A stretch of DNA of 18,341 nucleotides, taken from JBBPZA01 sp038199375. Its GTDB lineage: Bacteria > Actinomycetota > Thermoleophilia > Solirubrobacterales > Solirubrobacteraceae. Below are positions 12,249-18,341 of the stretch, piece by piece. Position 1 is the stretch's first letter; every line of letters begins with the position of its first letter. Both the position numbers and the translations under genes were made by a program. The stretch is from positions 1 through 18,341 of the forward strand of contig JBBPZA010000124.1 of assembly GCA_038199375.1 (NCBI GenBank), in the 5' to 3' direction. Below the pieces are notes generated by a model. That model did no database searches. It saw only the letters and a list, made by a program, of their open reading frames with translations, and was not told the origin of the DNA.

Positions 12249-13787
12249 TCAGCGCAGGAGCGACCTCCCGGTCATCTCGGGCGGCTGGTCCTCGCCGAGG
12301 AGGGCGAGAACGGTCGGCGCGACGTCGGCGAGGATGCCCGGTCCGTCGAGCTCTGCCTCATTCGCGGTGACCACGAAGGGCACGGGGTTGAGCGAGTGGG
12401 CGGTGTTGGGGCTGCCGTCGGGCTCGAGCATGTTGTCGGCGTTGCCGTGGTCGGCGGTGACGACGCAGGACCCGCCGCGCTGGTGGACGGCGGCCACCAG
12501 GTCGCCCAGGCACGCGTCGACCGTCTCGATGGCCTTGACGGCAGCGGGGATCGAGGCGGTGTGCCCGACCATGTCGGGGTTGGCGAAGTTGACGATCGCG
12601 AAGCCCGGCGCGTCGCTTCGCCAGTGGTCCACGAAGGCATCGGTGACCCCCCGCGCGCTCATCTCAGGCTTGTGGTCGTAGGTGGGGACGTCGCGCGGCG
12701 ACGGGACGAGCTCGTGGCGCTCCCCGGGATAGGGATCCTGCTCGCCGCCGTTGAAGAAGTAGGTCACGTGGGCGTACTTCTCGGTCTCGGCGACGTGGAG
12801 CTGGCCCACGCCGCGCTGCGCCAGGACGGAGGCGAGCGTCGCGTCGGGGCGCGAGGGCGGAAAGACCACCGGGTAGGGGTAGTCCTCGTCGTACTGGGCC
12901 ATCGTCGCCAGGTGCTCGACGGGCTCGCGACCGTGGCGGTCGACCTCCTCGAAGCCCGGCTCGGCCAGGGCGCGGACGATCTGGCGCATCCGATCGGGGC
13001 GGAAGTCGAAGCACACCACGCTGTCGCCGGGCGCGATGGCGCCATTCCCGTCGCCGACGAGCGTCGGCTCGACGAACTCGTCGGTCTCCCCCCGCTCGTA
13101 GGCGGCCTCGACCGCCTCCTTCCCGCCCGCCGCACGATGTGGGGCCTCCCCCGCGACGAGGAGGTCGTGGGCCTTCTGGGTGCGGTCCCAGCGCTTGTCG
13201 CGGTCCATCGCGAAGTAGCGGCCGACGACGCTGGCGATCCGCCCGGCACCCGCGTCGGCGCACCACCCCTCGACGGCTTCGAGGTAGCCCGCTCCGCCGT
13301 GAGGGAGCGTGTCGCGGCCGTCGGTGAAGGCGTGGACGAAGAGGTCTGAGACCTCCATCGAGGCGCCCAGACGAATGAGCGCCTCGAGGTGACCGAAGCC
13401 CGAGTGCACCCCGCCGTCGGAGACCAGCCCGAGGAGATGAACCCGGGGCGCGGCGCAGAACGCCTCTCGCAGCACCTCGTTCTCGGCGAGCGAGCCGTCG
13501 GCCACCGCGTGGTCGATCCTCGTCAGGTCCTGGGGGACCACAGCCCCCGCCCCGAGGTTGAGATGGCCGACCTCGGAATTGCCCATCTGGCCCTCGGGGA
13601 GCCCGACGTCGCGCCCGCTGGCCTCGAGCTGGGTGCGCGGGTAGGCGCCCCACAGCTCGTCGAAGATCGGCGTCCGGGCGAGCGAGACCGCGTTGCCCGG
13701 CCCCTCAGGGGCCAGACCCCATCCGTCGAGGATCACAAGGCAGACGCACGGTACCGGCGCCCGGTCAGGGCCCGGCGGAAGGGTCAC
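12249..13787 (-). CDS. gpmI: 2,3-bisphosphoglycerate-independent phosphoglycerate mutase
   Basis: 512 aa from GTG 13787, overlapping the tpiA stop as GTGA; the length is what the family shows (about 510). It converts 3-phosphoglycerate to 2-phosphoglycerate in the cytoplasm using two metal ions, usually Mn2+. Visible signatures: LVILDGWGL with metal ligand Asp21, GQMGNSEVGHLNLGAG with phosphoserine nucleophile Ser71, TDGRDTLP, GRYFAMDRDKRWDR, FDFRPDRMRQI, TEKYAHVTYFFNGG, NFANPDMVGHT and TADHGNADNM. The insertion of the phosphotransferase domain between the two halves of the alkaline-phosphatase-like fold is intact. It is the last gene of the glycolytic run gap-pgk-tpiA-gpmI. Confidence 0.96.
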   Translation of the reverse strand: MTLPPGPDRAPVPCVCLVILDGWGLAPEGPGNAVSLARTPIFDELWGAYPRTQLEASGRDVGLPEGQMGNSEVGHLNLGAGAVVPQDLTRIDHAVADGSLAENEVLREAFCAAPRVHLLGLVSDGGVHSGFGHLEALIRLGASMEVSDLFVHAFTDGRDTLPHGGAGYLEAVEGWCADAGAGRIASVVGRYFAMDRDKRWDRTQKAHDLLVAGEAPHRAAGGKEAVEAAYERGETDEFVEPTLVGDGNGAIAPGDSVVCFDFRPDRMRQIVRALAEPGFEEVDRHGREPVEHLATMAQYDEDYPYPVVFPPSRPDATLASVLAQRGVGQLHVAETEKYAHVTYFFNGGEQDPYPGERHELVPSPRDVPTYDHKPEMSARGVTDAFVDHWRSDAPGFAIVNFANPDMVGHTASIPAAVKAIETVDACLGDLVAAVHQRGGSCVVTADHGNADNMLEPDGSPNTAHSLNPVPFVVTANEAELDGPGILADVAPTVLALLGEDQPPEMTGRSLLR

Positions 13788-14542
13788 TTCGGCGCTGCGG
13801 CGACGATCTGCGCGAAGACCTCGGGGTCGAGGCTTGCTCCGCCGATCAGCGCGCCGTCGACGTCTGGCAGCCCGAGCAGCTCCTCGGCGTTCTCGGGCTT
13901 GACGCTCCCGCCGTAGAGGATCCGGACGTCGTCGGCCGCCGGCTCGTGGCGGTCGGCCACGAGCGCACGGATGAAGGCGACGGCGTCCTGGGCCTGCTCG
14001 GCCGTGGCCGTCGTGCCGGACCCGATGGCCCAGATCGGCTCGTAGGCGATGATCACCTTCGCCACGCCGCCGTCGGGGACGTCGCGCAGAGCCTCCTGGA
14101 CCTGATGGCGCAGCTTGCGCTCGGTGTCGTCGTTCTCGCGCTCCTCCTCGGTCTCCCCCACGCACAGGATCGGGACCAGGCCGGCCTCGAGCGCGACGGG
14201 GAGCTTGAGCGCCAGGCACTTGTCCGTCTCGCAGAAGTGCTCACGCCGCTCGGAGTGCCCGAGGACCACGCCGGCGACGTCGAGCTCTGTGAGCATCGGC
14301 GCCGAGACCTCGCCGGTGAACGAGCCGTTGCTCTCCTCGTGCATGTTCTGGGCGAGCACCTGAACGCGCGAGCCCCGCGCGCTGTCGACCATCGCGGTGA
14401 GCGCGGTGAACGGCGGGCAGATCGCGACCTCTACCCCGTCGGCGCTCGAGACGTCGGGAAGCAGGGCCTGGATGTACTCCTCGGCCTCTTCGACCGTCTT
14501 GTTCATCTTCCAGTTGGCGGCCAGGTAGGGGACTCTGCTCAT
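13784..14542 (-). CDS. tpiA: Triose-phosphate isomerase
   Basis: 252 aa, ATG 14542 with GGAGG 7 nt upstream. It interconverts dihydroxyacetone phosphate and glyceraldehyde 3-phosphate. Catalytic residues are all visible in a full TIM barrel: AANWKMN (Asn10, Lys12), LGHSERR (His96), AYEPIWAIGSG (Glu168 and the flexible loop 6), YGGSVKPEN and GGASLDPE at the phosphate site. It starts 40 bp after pgk and its stop codon overlaps the gpmI start by four bases. Confidence 0.97.
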   Translation of the reverse strand: MSRVPYLAANWKMNKTVEEAEEYIQALLPDVSSADGVEVAICPPFTALTAMVDSARGSRVQVLAQNMHEESNGSFTGEVSAPMLTELDVAGVVLGHSERREHFCETDKCLALKLPVALEAGLVPILCVGETEEERENDDTERKLRHQVQEALRDVPDGGVAKVIIAYEPIWAIGSGTTATAEQAQDAVAFIRALVADRHEPAADDVRILYGGSVKPENAEELLGLPDVDGALIGGASLDPEVFAQIVAAAPK

Positions 14543-14582
14543 CGCAGGGCCTCCGTGTGTCTAGGCCTTACAACCGATCTCA

Positions 14583-15764
14583 TCAGCTATCTCCTCGTAA
14601 GGCCTCGACACCGGGAAGCGACTTGCCCTCCACGAGCTCGAGCGAGGCACCGCCGCCCGTGGAGACGTGATCCACCTTCTCGGCCAGGTCGAAGGCGTAG
14701 AGCGCCGCGACCGAGTCGCCGCCGCCGACGATCGTCGTGGCGTCCGTCTCCGCCACTGCCTCGGCGACCGCCTTCGTGCCCGTGCCGAAGGGCTCGAGCT
14801 CGAACGCGCCCATCGGGCCGTTCCAGAACACGGTCTTCGCCTCGCGGATGCGCTCGGCGTAGCGCTCCGCCGTGGCCTTGCCGATGTCCAGGCCCATCCA
14901 GCCGTCGGGTACGTCGACGCCGTCGAGCTCCTTCTTCTCGGCGTCGGCGTCGAAGTCGTCGCCCAGGACGAGGTCCTCGGGCAGCTCGAGGTCGGCCTTG
15001 CCCTCCCCCTCGGCGGCTTCGAGTGCCTTCTTGGCGGGCTCGACGCCTTCGTCCTCGCACATGGAGTCGCCTATGTCGTGGCCCTGCGTGCTGAAGAACG
15101 GAAAGCACATCGCCCCGCCGATGAGGATCGAATCGGAGATGTCGAGCAGCTTGTCGATCACCCCGATCTTGTCGGTGACCTTGGCACCGCCGATGATGGC
15201 CACGAAGGGCCGCTCGGGCTCTGAGAGCATGCCCTCGAGCGCCTCGACCTCGCGCTGAAGCAGGAGGCCCGCGGCCGACTGCTCGACGTGATGGACGACG
15301 CCCTCGGTACTGGCATGCGCCCGGTGCGCGGCGCCGAACGCGTCGTTGACGTAGACGTCGGCCAGCTTCGCCAAGGCCTTCGCGAAGTCCTCGTCGTTGT
15401 CGGTCTCGCCCTCCTCGTAGCGCAGGTTCTCGAGCATGAGCAGGTCGCCGGGGTTGAGGTTCTCCGCGAGCGCCTCGACCTCCTCGCCGACCACCGCGGA
15501 GGCGAGGGTCACGTCCGCACCGGTCATCTCGGAGAGCCGGTCGGCCGCGGGCCTGAGCGAGAGCTCGGGATCGTGGCCCTCCGGCCGGCCGAGGTGCGCG
15601 CACAAGATGACGCGCGCACGCCGCTCGCGCAGCGCCTCGATGGTCGGCAGGGCGGCCCTGATCCTGCTGTCGTCGGTGATCTTCCCGTCCTCGAGCGGGA
15701 CGTTGAAGTCGACCCTGACGAGGACCCGCTTGTCCTCGACGTCGATGTCGTCGAGGGTCCTCAC
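14583..15764 (-). CDS. pgk: Phosphoglycerate kinase
   Basis: 393 aa from GTG 15764, overlapping the gap stop as GTGA. It transfers the acyl phosphate of 1,3-bisphosphoglycerate to ADP. N-domain substrate motifs are RVDFNVP (17-23), HLGRPEG (57-63) and LENLRYEEGE; the hinge carries IIGGAKVTDKI; the C-domain has VFWNGPMGAFE (312-322) and the nucleotide loop GGGDSVAA (347-354), then STGGGASLE. The region 237-285 is notably acidic. Length matches the family. Four-base overlap with gap makes coupled translation very likely. Confidence 0.97.
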   Translation of the reverse strand: MRTLDDIDVEDKRVLVRVDFNVPLEDGKITDDSRIRAALPTIEALRERRARVILCAHLGRPEGHDPELSLRPAADRLSEMTGADVTLASAVVGEEVEALAENLNPGDLLMLENLRYEEGETDNDEDFAKALAKLADVYVNDAFGAAHRAHASTEGVVHHVEQSAAGLLLQREVEALEGMLSEPERPFVAIIGGAKVTDKIGVIDKLLDISDSILIGGAMCFPFFSTQGHDIGDSMCEDEGVEPAKKALEAAEGEGKADLELPEDLVLGDDFDADAEKKELDGVDVPDGWMGLDIGKATAERYAERIREAKTVFWNGPMGAFELEPFGTGTKAVAEAVAETDATTIVGGGDSVAALYAFDLAEKVDHVSTGGGASLELVEGKSLPGVEALRGDS

Positions 15765-16798
15765 GACGCCGACGCGGCCTCGGCGGGCTTCTCGGCGAGC
15801 ACCTTCTCGACGACGTCCACTACGCGGTGGGAGTAGCCCCACTCGTTGTCGTACCAGGCGAGCACCTTGACCTGCGTGCCGTCGATGACCGACGTCATCT
15901 CGCTGTCGAAGGTCGCCGAGTAGGGCGACTTCTGGATGTCCGAGGACACGAGCGGCTCCTCGCTGTAGGCGAGGATGCCCTCGAGCGCGCCGCTGTCGGC
16001 GGCCTCCTTGAAGGCCTCGTTGACCTCGTCGACGCTGGTCTCGTTCTCGGCTTCGATGGTGAGGTCTACGAGCGAGCCGGTCGGCACGGGCGCGCGCACG
16101 GCGTAGCCGTGCAGCTTGCCCTCGAGCTCGGGAATGACCTTGCCGACTGACTTGGCCGCGCCGGTCGTGGTCGGGATCAGGTTGATGGCCGCCGCGCGCG
16201 CCCGGCGCAGGTCCTTGTGGGGAAGGTCCTGGAGGCCCTGGTCCGCGGTGTAGGCGTGGATGGTGGTCATGAGGCCGTGCTTGATCCCGACCGCCTCGTG
16301 CAGGACCATCGCCACCGGCGCGAGGCAGTTCGTGGTGCACGAGGCGGCGGACAGAACGTCGTGCTCGTCGGGGTCGTAGTCCTCCTCGAAGTTGACTCCC
16401 GGGGCCACCGTGACGTCGGCGCCGTCGGAGGGGGCGGTGACGACGACCTTCTTGGCGCCCGCCTCGAGGTGCTTGGCGGCGTCGTCGCGGTCGGTGAAGA
16501 TCCCGGTGGACTCGATGACCACGTCGACGTCGAGGTCACCCCAGGGCAGGTCCGCCGGATCCTTCTCGGCGAGGACCTTGATCTCCTCGCCGTCCACCTT
16601 GATGCCGTCCTCGGTCGCCTCGATCTCGCCCGGATACGTGCCGAGGACCGAGTCGTGCTTGAGAAGATGCGCGAGCGTCTCGGGGTCGGTGAGGTCGTTC
16701 ACCGCCACCCATTCGATGTCGGCGCCGCGCTCCTTGGCGGCGCGAAAGACGTTGCGGCCGATGCGGCCGAAGCCGTTGATTCCAACGCGTACGGGCAT
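15761..16798 (-). CDS. gap: Glyceraldehyde-3-phosphate dehydrogenase, NAD-type
   Basis: 345 aa, ATG 16798, with GGGAG 9 nt upstream. It oxidises and phosphorylates glyceraldehyde 3-phosphate. The Rossmann start INGFGRIGRNVFRA (7-20) and VAVNDL with Asp35 indicate NAD preference. The catalytic motif is SCTTNC with Cys154; His181 lies in TTIHAYT, and the S-loop reads DQGLQDLPHKDLRRARAA. The end WYDNEWGYSHRVVD is typical, followed by an Ala/Ser tail. First gene of gap-pgk-tpiA-gpmI; its promoter should lie in 16799-17032, where I see no clear hexamers. Confidence 0.97.
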   Translation of the reverse strand: MPVRVGINGFGRIGRNVFRAAKERGADIEWVAVNDLTDPETLAHLLKHDSVLGTYPGEIEATEDGIKVDGEEIKVLAEKDPADLPWGDLDVDVVIESTGIFTDRDDAAKHLEAGAKKVVVTAPSDGADVTVAPGVNFEEDYDPDEHDVLSAASCTTNCLAPVAMVLHEAVGIKHGLMTTIHAYTADQGLQDLPHKDLRRARAAAINLIPTTTGAAKSVGKVIPELEGKLHGYAVRAPVPTGSLVDLTIEAENETSVDEVNEAFKEAADSGALEGILAYSEEPLVSSDIQKSPYSATFDSEMTSVIDGTQVKVLAWYDNEWGYSHRVVDVVEKVLAEKPAEAASAS

Positions 16799-17032
16799 GT
16801 CTTCTTCTCCCTCGCCGACGTTCCTGTACCGCCGGTCTACCCCGGCCCGGCGGCAGGCTATCAGCGGAAAGAGGACACTCCGCCCGTGGCCCGGCGCTCG
16901 GGCGTGAACCGGAGCCGAACGAGACCGCGCGCCGGTAGATCCGCGAGGTCCAGGCCGAAGTTCGACCCGGCCGCCGTCGCCGGGCGCCGCGGGGGAGCCA
17001 GCGTCCGGGACCGGGGCCGCTCTCGCCCGCGC

Positions 17033-17752
17033 TCAGGCGGTGTGGTCCTCCTCTGGCTCGGGGGCGAGCCCGCGCCGGCGCGCGAGCCGCTGGACCAGGG
17101 GGGCGCCGACCGCCAGCACGACGATCAGCGCCACTGCCGCCAGGAACTCGGGCGAGGTGGGGCGGTCGAAGGACGCGCCCAGCGCGGTGTAGGCGAAGGT
17201 GCCGGGCACGATGCCCACCAGGGTGCCGAGCACGTAGGCGCGCAGCGAGACGGCCGTCACGCCCGCCGCGTAGTTGAGCGCGTTGAAGGGGAAGATCGGG
17301 ATGAGGCGCACGTAGAGGACGGCCAGGAAGCCGTTGCGCGCGATCCAGCCGTCGAGCCTGCCCAGGCGCCGGCCGGCGATCTGCTCGACCTGCTCGCGGC
17401 CGAGGCGCCGGCCGATCAGGAAGGCGATCGTGGCGCCCACCGTGGCGCTGAGGGCCGAGAGCACCGTGCCCAGCGCGACGCCGAAGAGGACCCCGCCCGC
17501 GGCGGTGATGACCGCACCGGGGACCAGCAGGACGGTCAGGCACACGTAGAGCACCGCGAAGACCACGGGGCCGGCTGCACCGGTCGAGCCGACGGCGCGC
17601 TCGATACCTCCCTTGCTGGGACCGCCGAAGACGACCGCGGCGCCCGCTCCGGCGACGAGGACCACGGCGAGCACCGCGAGCCTGGCTCGCGGCGAGCTCA
17701 TGAACCGCAGCAGCGCTCCCCGCGCGCCGCCCTCCTGCTCGGCCTCGGTCAC
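17033..17752 (-). CDS. TVP38/TMEM64 (VTT domain) family membrane protein
   Basis: 239 aa from GTG 17752; no strong ribosome binding site is seen. About five to six hydrophobic segments are present (24-42, 61-80, 84-114 with a break, 141-160, 166-190, 203-219). Between them lie the VTT/SNARE-associated signatures: VPGAVITAAGGVLFG at 77-91 (re-entrant loop with GxxFG) and YVRLIPIFPFNALNYAAG at 147-164. The C-terminal tail is charged. Relatives in the DedA superfamily are implicated in lipid handling or scrambling and membrane homeostasis; the substrate of this one is unknown. It follows the small membrane protein gene on the same strand, with a large GC hairpin between. Confidence 0.88.
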   Translation of the reverse strand: MTEAEQEGGARGALLRFMSSPRARLAVLAVVLVAGAGAAVVFGGPSKGGIERAVGSTGAAGPVVFAVLYVCLTVLLVPGAVITAAGGVLFGVALGTVLSALSATVGATIAFLIGRRLGREQVEQIAGRRLGRLDGWIARNGFLAVLYVRLIPIFPFNALNYAAGVTAVSLRAYVLGTLVGIVPGTFAYTALGASFDRPTSPEFLAAVALIVVLAVGAPLVQRLARRRGLAPEPEEDHTA

Positions 17753-17758
17753 CTGGAC

Positions 17759-17811
17759 GGCCGGGGCGCTCCGGGCCCGTTCGGGGGCCCAGTGGGCCCG
17801 GAGCGCCGGCC
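17759..17811 (-). terminator. Large GC hairpin between two membrane protein genes
   Basis: GGCGCTCCGGGCCC (17765-17778) pairs perfectly with GGGCCCGGAGCGCC (17794-17807) around a 15-nt loop. GGCC on each outer side pairs further across a two-base bulge. Transcribed leftward it lies after the 107-aa protein gene and ends about 7 nt before the GTG start of the TVP38-like gene. No U-run follows, so it may be a U-less terminator, a polarity element or a structure hiding the start. Confidence 0.45.
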
Positions 17812-17824
17812 GACCCGAGCGGAC

Positions 17825-18148
17825 CTAGCCGGTGACCGGGACCGCCGCGGAAGGCGCACCCGCCGGCGCGGGGAGGCCGCGCGGGTAGCGGGCCGGCTGG
17901 CGCTCGCGGGCGGGCGGTGTCGTCCCCGCCGGCAGCGCGGCCGGGCGTGCGCCCCAGCGACCGATCATCCAGACGGTCAAGGCCCCGAGGACGAGCGCGA
18001 GGAAGGCGAGCGAGAGCAGGCCAACCCCTCCGCCTCCGGGGAAGGGATCCACCGGCAAGGGCGTGCCCAGCGGCGTGCCGCACAGCATCATCCCTCCGCC
18101 GCCGACCTTGCGCACGTCAGTGCGCCGTAGCGCGTCGATCACTCTCAT
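17825..18148 (-). CDS. Small single-helix membrane protein, unknown function
   Basis: 107 aa from ATG 18148, preceded by AAGGAGAG with good spacing; a further in-frame ATG at 18190 is less likely. The N-terminus is MRVIDALRRTDVRKVGGGG, then MMLCGTPLGTPLPVDPF (one cysteine at about 22), a Gly-rich link, and one membrane helix at about 44-62 (LLSLAFLALVLGALTVWMIG). The last 45 residues are rich in Pro, Ala and Arg and probably disordered. I know no family for it. It lies 48 bp after another small membrane protein gene and before the TVP38-like gene on the same strand, so the three may form one transcript. Confidence 0.65.
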   Translation of the reverse strand: MRVIDALRRTDVRKVGGGGMMLCGTPLGTPLPVDPFPGGGGVGLLSLAFLALVLGALTVWMIGRWGARPAALPAGTTPPARERQPARYPRGLPAPAGAPSAAVPVTG

Positions 18149-18196
18149 GCTGCTCTCCTTTGCTTGGATGCGTTGCTCGGATGCGCGCACCAGGCG

Positions 18197-18341
18197 TCAA
18201 CCGGCCATCCCGGACTGGACGCGCCCGGACATCACCGGCGCCGCCTGGTGCTCCTCGGCGGCGGTGGACTCGCGGTAGTAGAGGACGACCTGGACGATCG
18301 CCGCCAGGATGGCCACCGCCGCGCCGGCGAAGCCGATCCAG
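18197..18341 (-). CDS. C-terminal end of a membrane protein, cut by window edge
   Basis: Only the last 47 residues are visible: a hydrophobic helix WIGFAGAAVAILAAIVQVV, then LYYRESTAAEE and a polar tail ending in SGMAG before TGA at 18199-18197. Codon use (G or C at nearly every third position) is like that of the neighbouring genes, and a strong ribosome binding site for the next gene follows. No family can be named from this piece. Confidence 0.55.
   Translation of the reverse strand, partial: WIGFAGAAVAILAAIVQVVLYYRESTAAEEHQAAPVMSGRVQSGMAG

Noticed and set aside
16861..17032. Minus-strand frame ending DLADLPARGLVRLRFTPERR before a stop at 16863
   Set aside because: It has protein-like composition and could be the tail of a lost gene, but no ATG, GTG or TTG start exists between it and the overlapping TVP38-like gene.
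16217..18130. 637-codon plus-strand open frame opposite gap and the TVP38-like gene
   Set aside because: It spans two real minus-strand genes and the gap between them, and its composition (His, Arg, Asp, Gly runs) is that of a shadow frame.
1..18341. CRISPR array, insertion sequence, toxin-antitoxin, defence or biosynthetic cluster
   Set aside because: No regularly spaced repeats with spacers, no transposase or integrase motif, and no defence or secondary-metabolism domain was seen on either strand.

Overview
This window is very GC-rich chromosomal DNA. GTG and TTG starts are common, stop/start overlaps are frequent, and the tRNA gene has no encoded CCA. Protein family content (TlpA-CcmH-CcdA, a two-TM RCK channel, a Ser/Thr kinase with one C-terminal membrane helix, a gap-pgk-tpiA-gpmI cluster) points to a Gram-positive actinobacterium. 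A deep lineage such as Thermoleophilia is my best guess, by inference only.

Layout. Positions 1-445 (minus): truncated gene for a DUF305 lipoprotein. 446-1328: about 880 bp without a convincing protein gene. It carries two tRNA-like 3' pieces (a bare T-arm at 951-985 and a tRNA-His-like 3' half at 1109-1156), short direct repeats with 11-bp period and a perfect dyad; it looks like a worn integration site. 1329-1399 (minus): intact tRNA-Gly(CCC). 1400-1531: divergent control region with three inverted repeats. 1532-3394 (plus): cytochrome c maturation cassette of TlpA/CcmG-type thioredoxin, CcmH and CcdA. 3402-6315 (minus): rlmH, potassium channel, argS, joined by 1-nt and 4-nt overlaps. 6371-6697 (plus): DUF3467 protein. 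6704-7921 (minus): M48 membrane protease, divergent from a metallophosphoesterase at 7943-8677 (plus). 8690-10446 (plus): lipoprotein gene overlapping a Ser/Thr kinase gene. 10458-12173 (minus): MarR regulator and tgt. 12249-16798 (minus): gap-pgk-tpiA-gpmI. 17033-18341 (minus): TVP38-like membrane protein, a small one-helix protein and the end of another membrane protein.

How the genes work together. CcdA can carry electrons across the membrane to the extracytoplasmic thiol proteins TlpA and CcmH, which keep apocytochrome c cysteines reduced for heme attachment; no heme lyase gene (CcmF, ResB/CcsA) lies in the window. The four glycolytic genes cover glyceraldehyde-3-phosphate to 2-phosphoglycerate plus triose isomerisation. 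rlmH, tgt and argS serve ribosome and tRNA function.

I do not see a clearly new biological system such as a defence island, CRISPR array or biosynthetic cluster. The points most worth a second look are the potassium channel whose RCK domain seems to have lost about 75 internal residues in frame, the tRNA-fragment zone at 951-1274, and an ArgRS without the usual HxGH signature.
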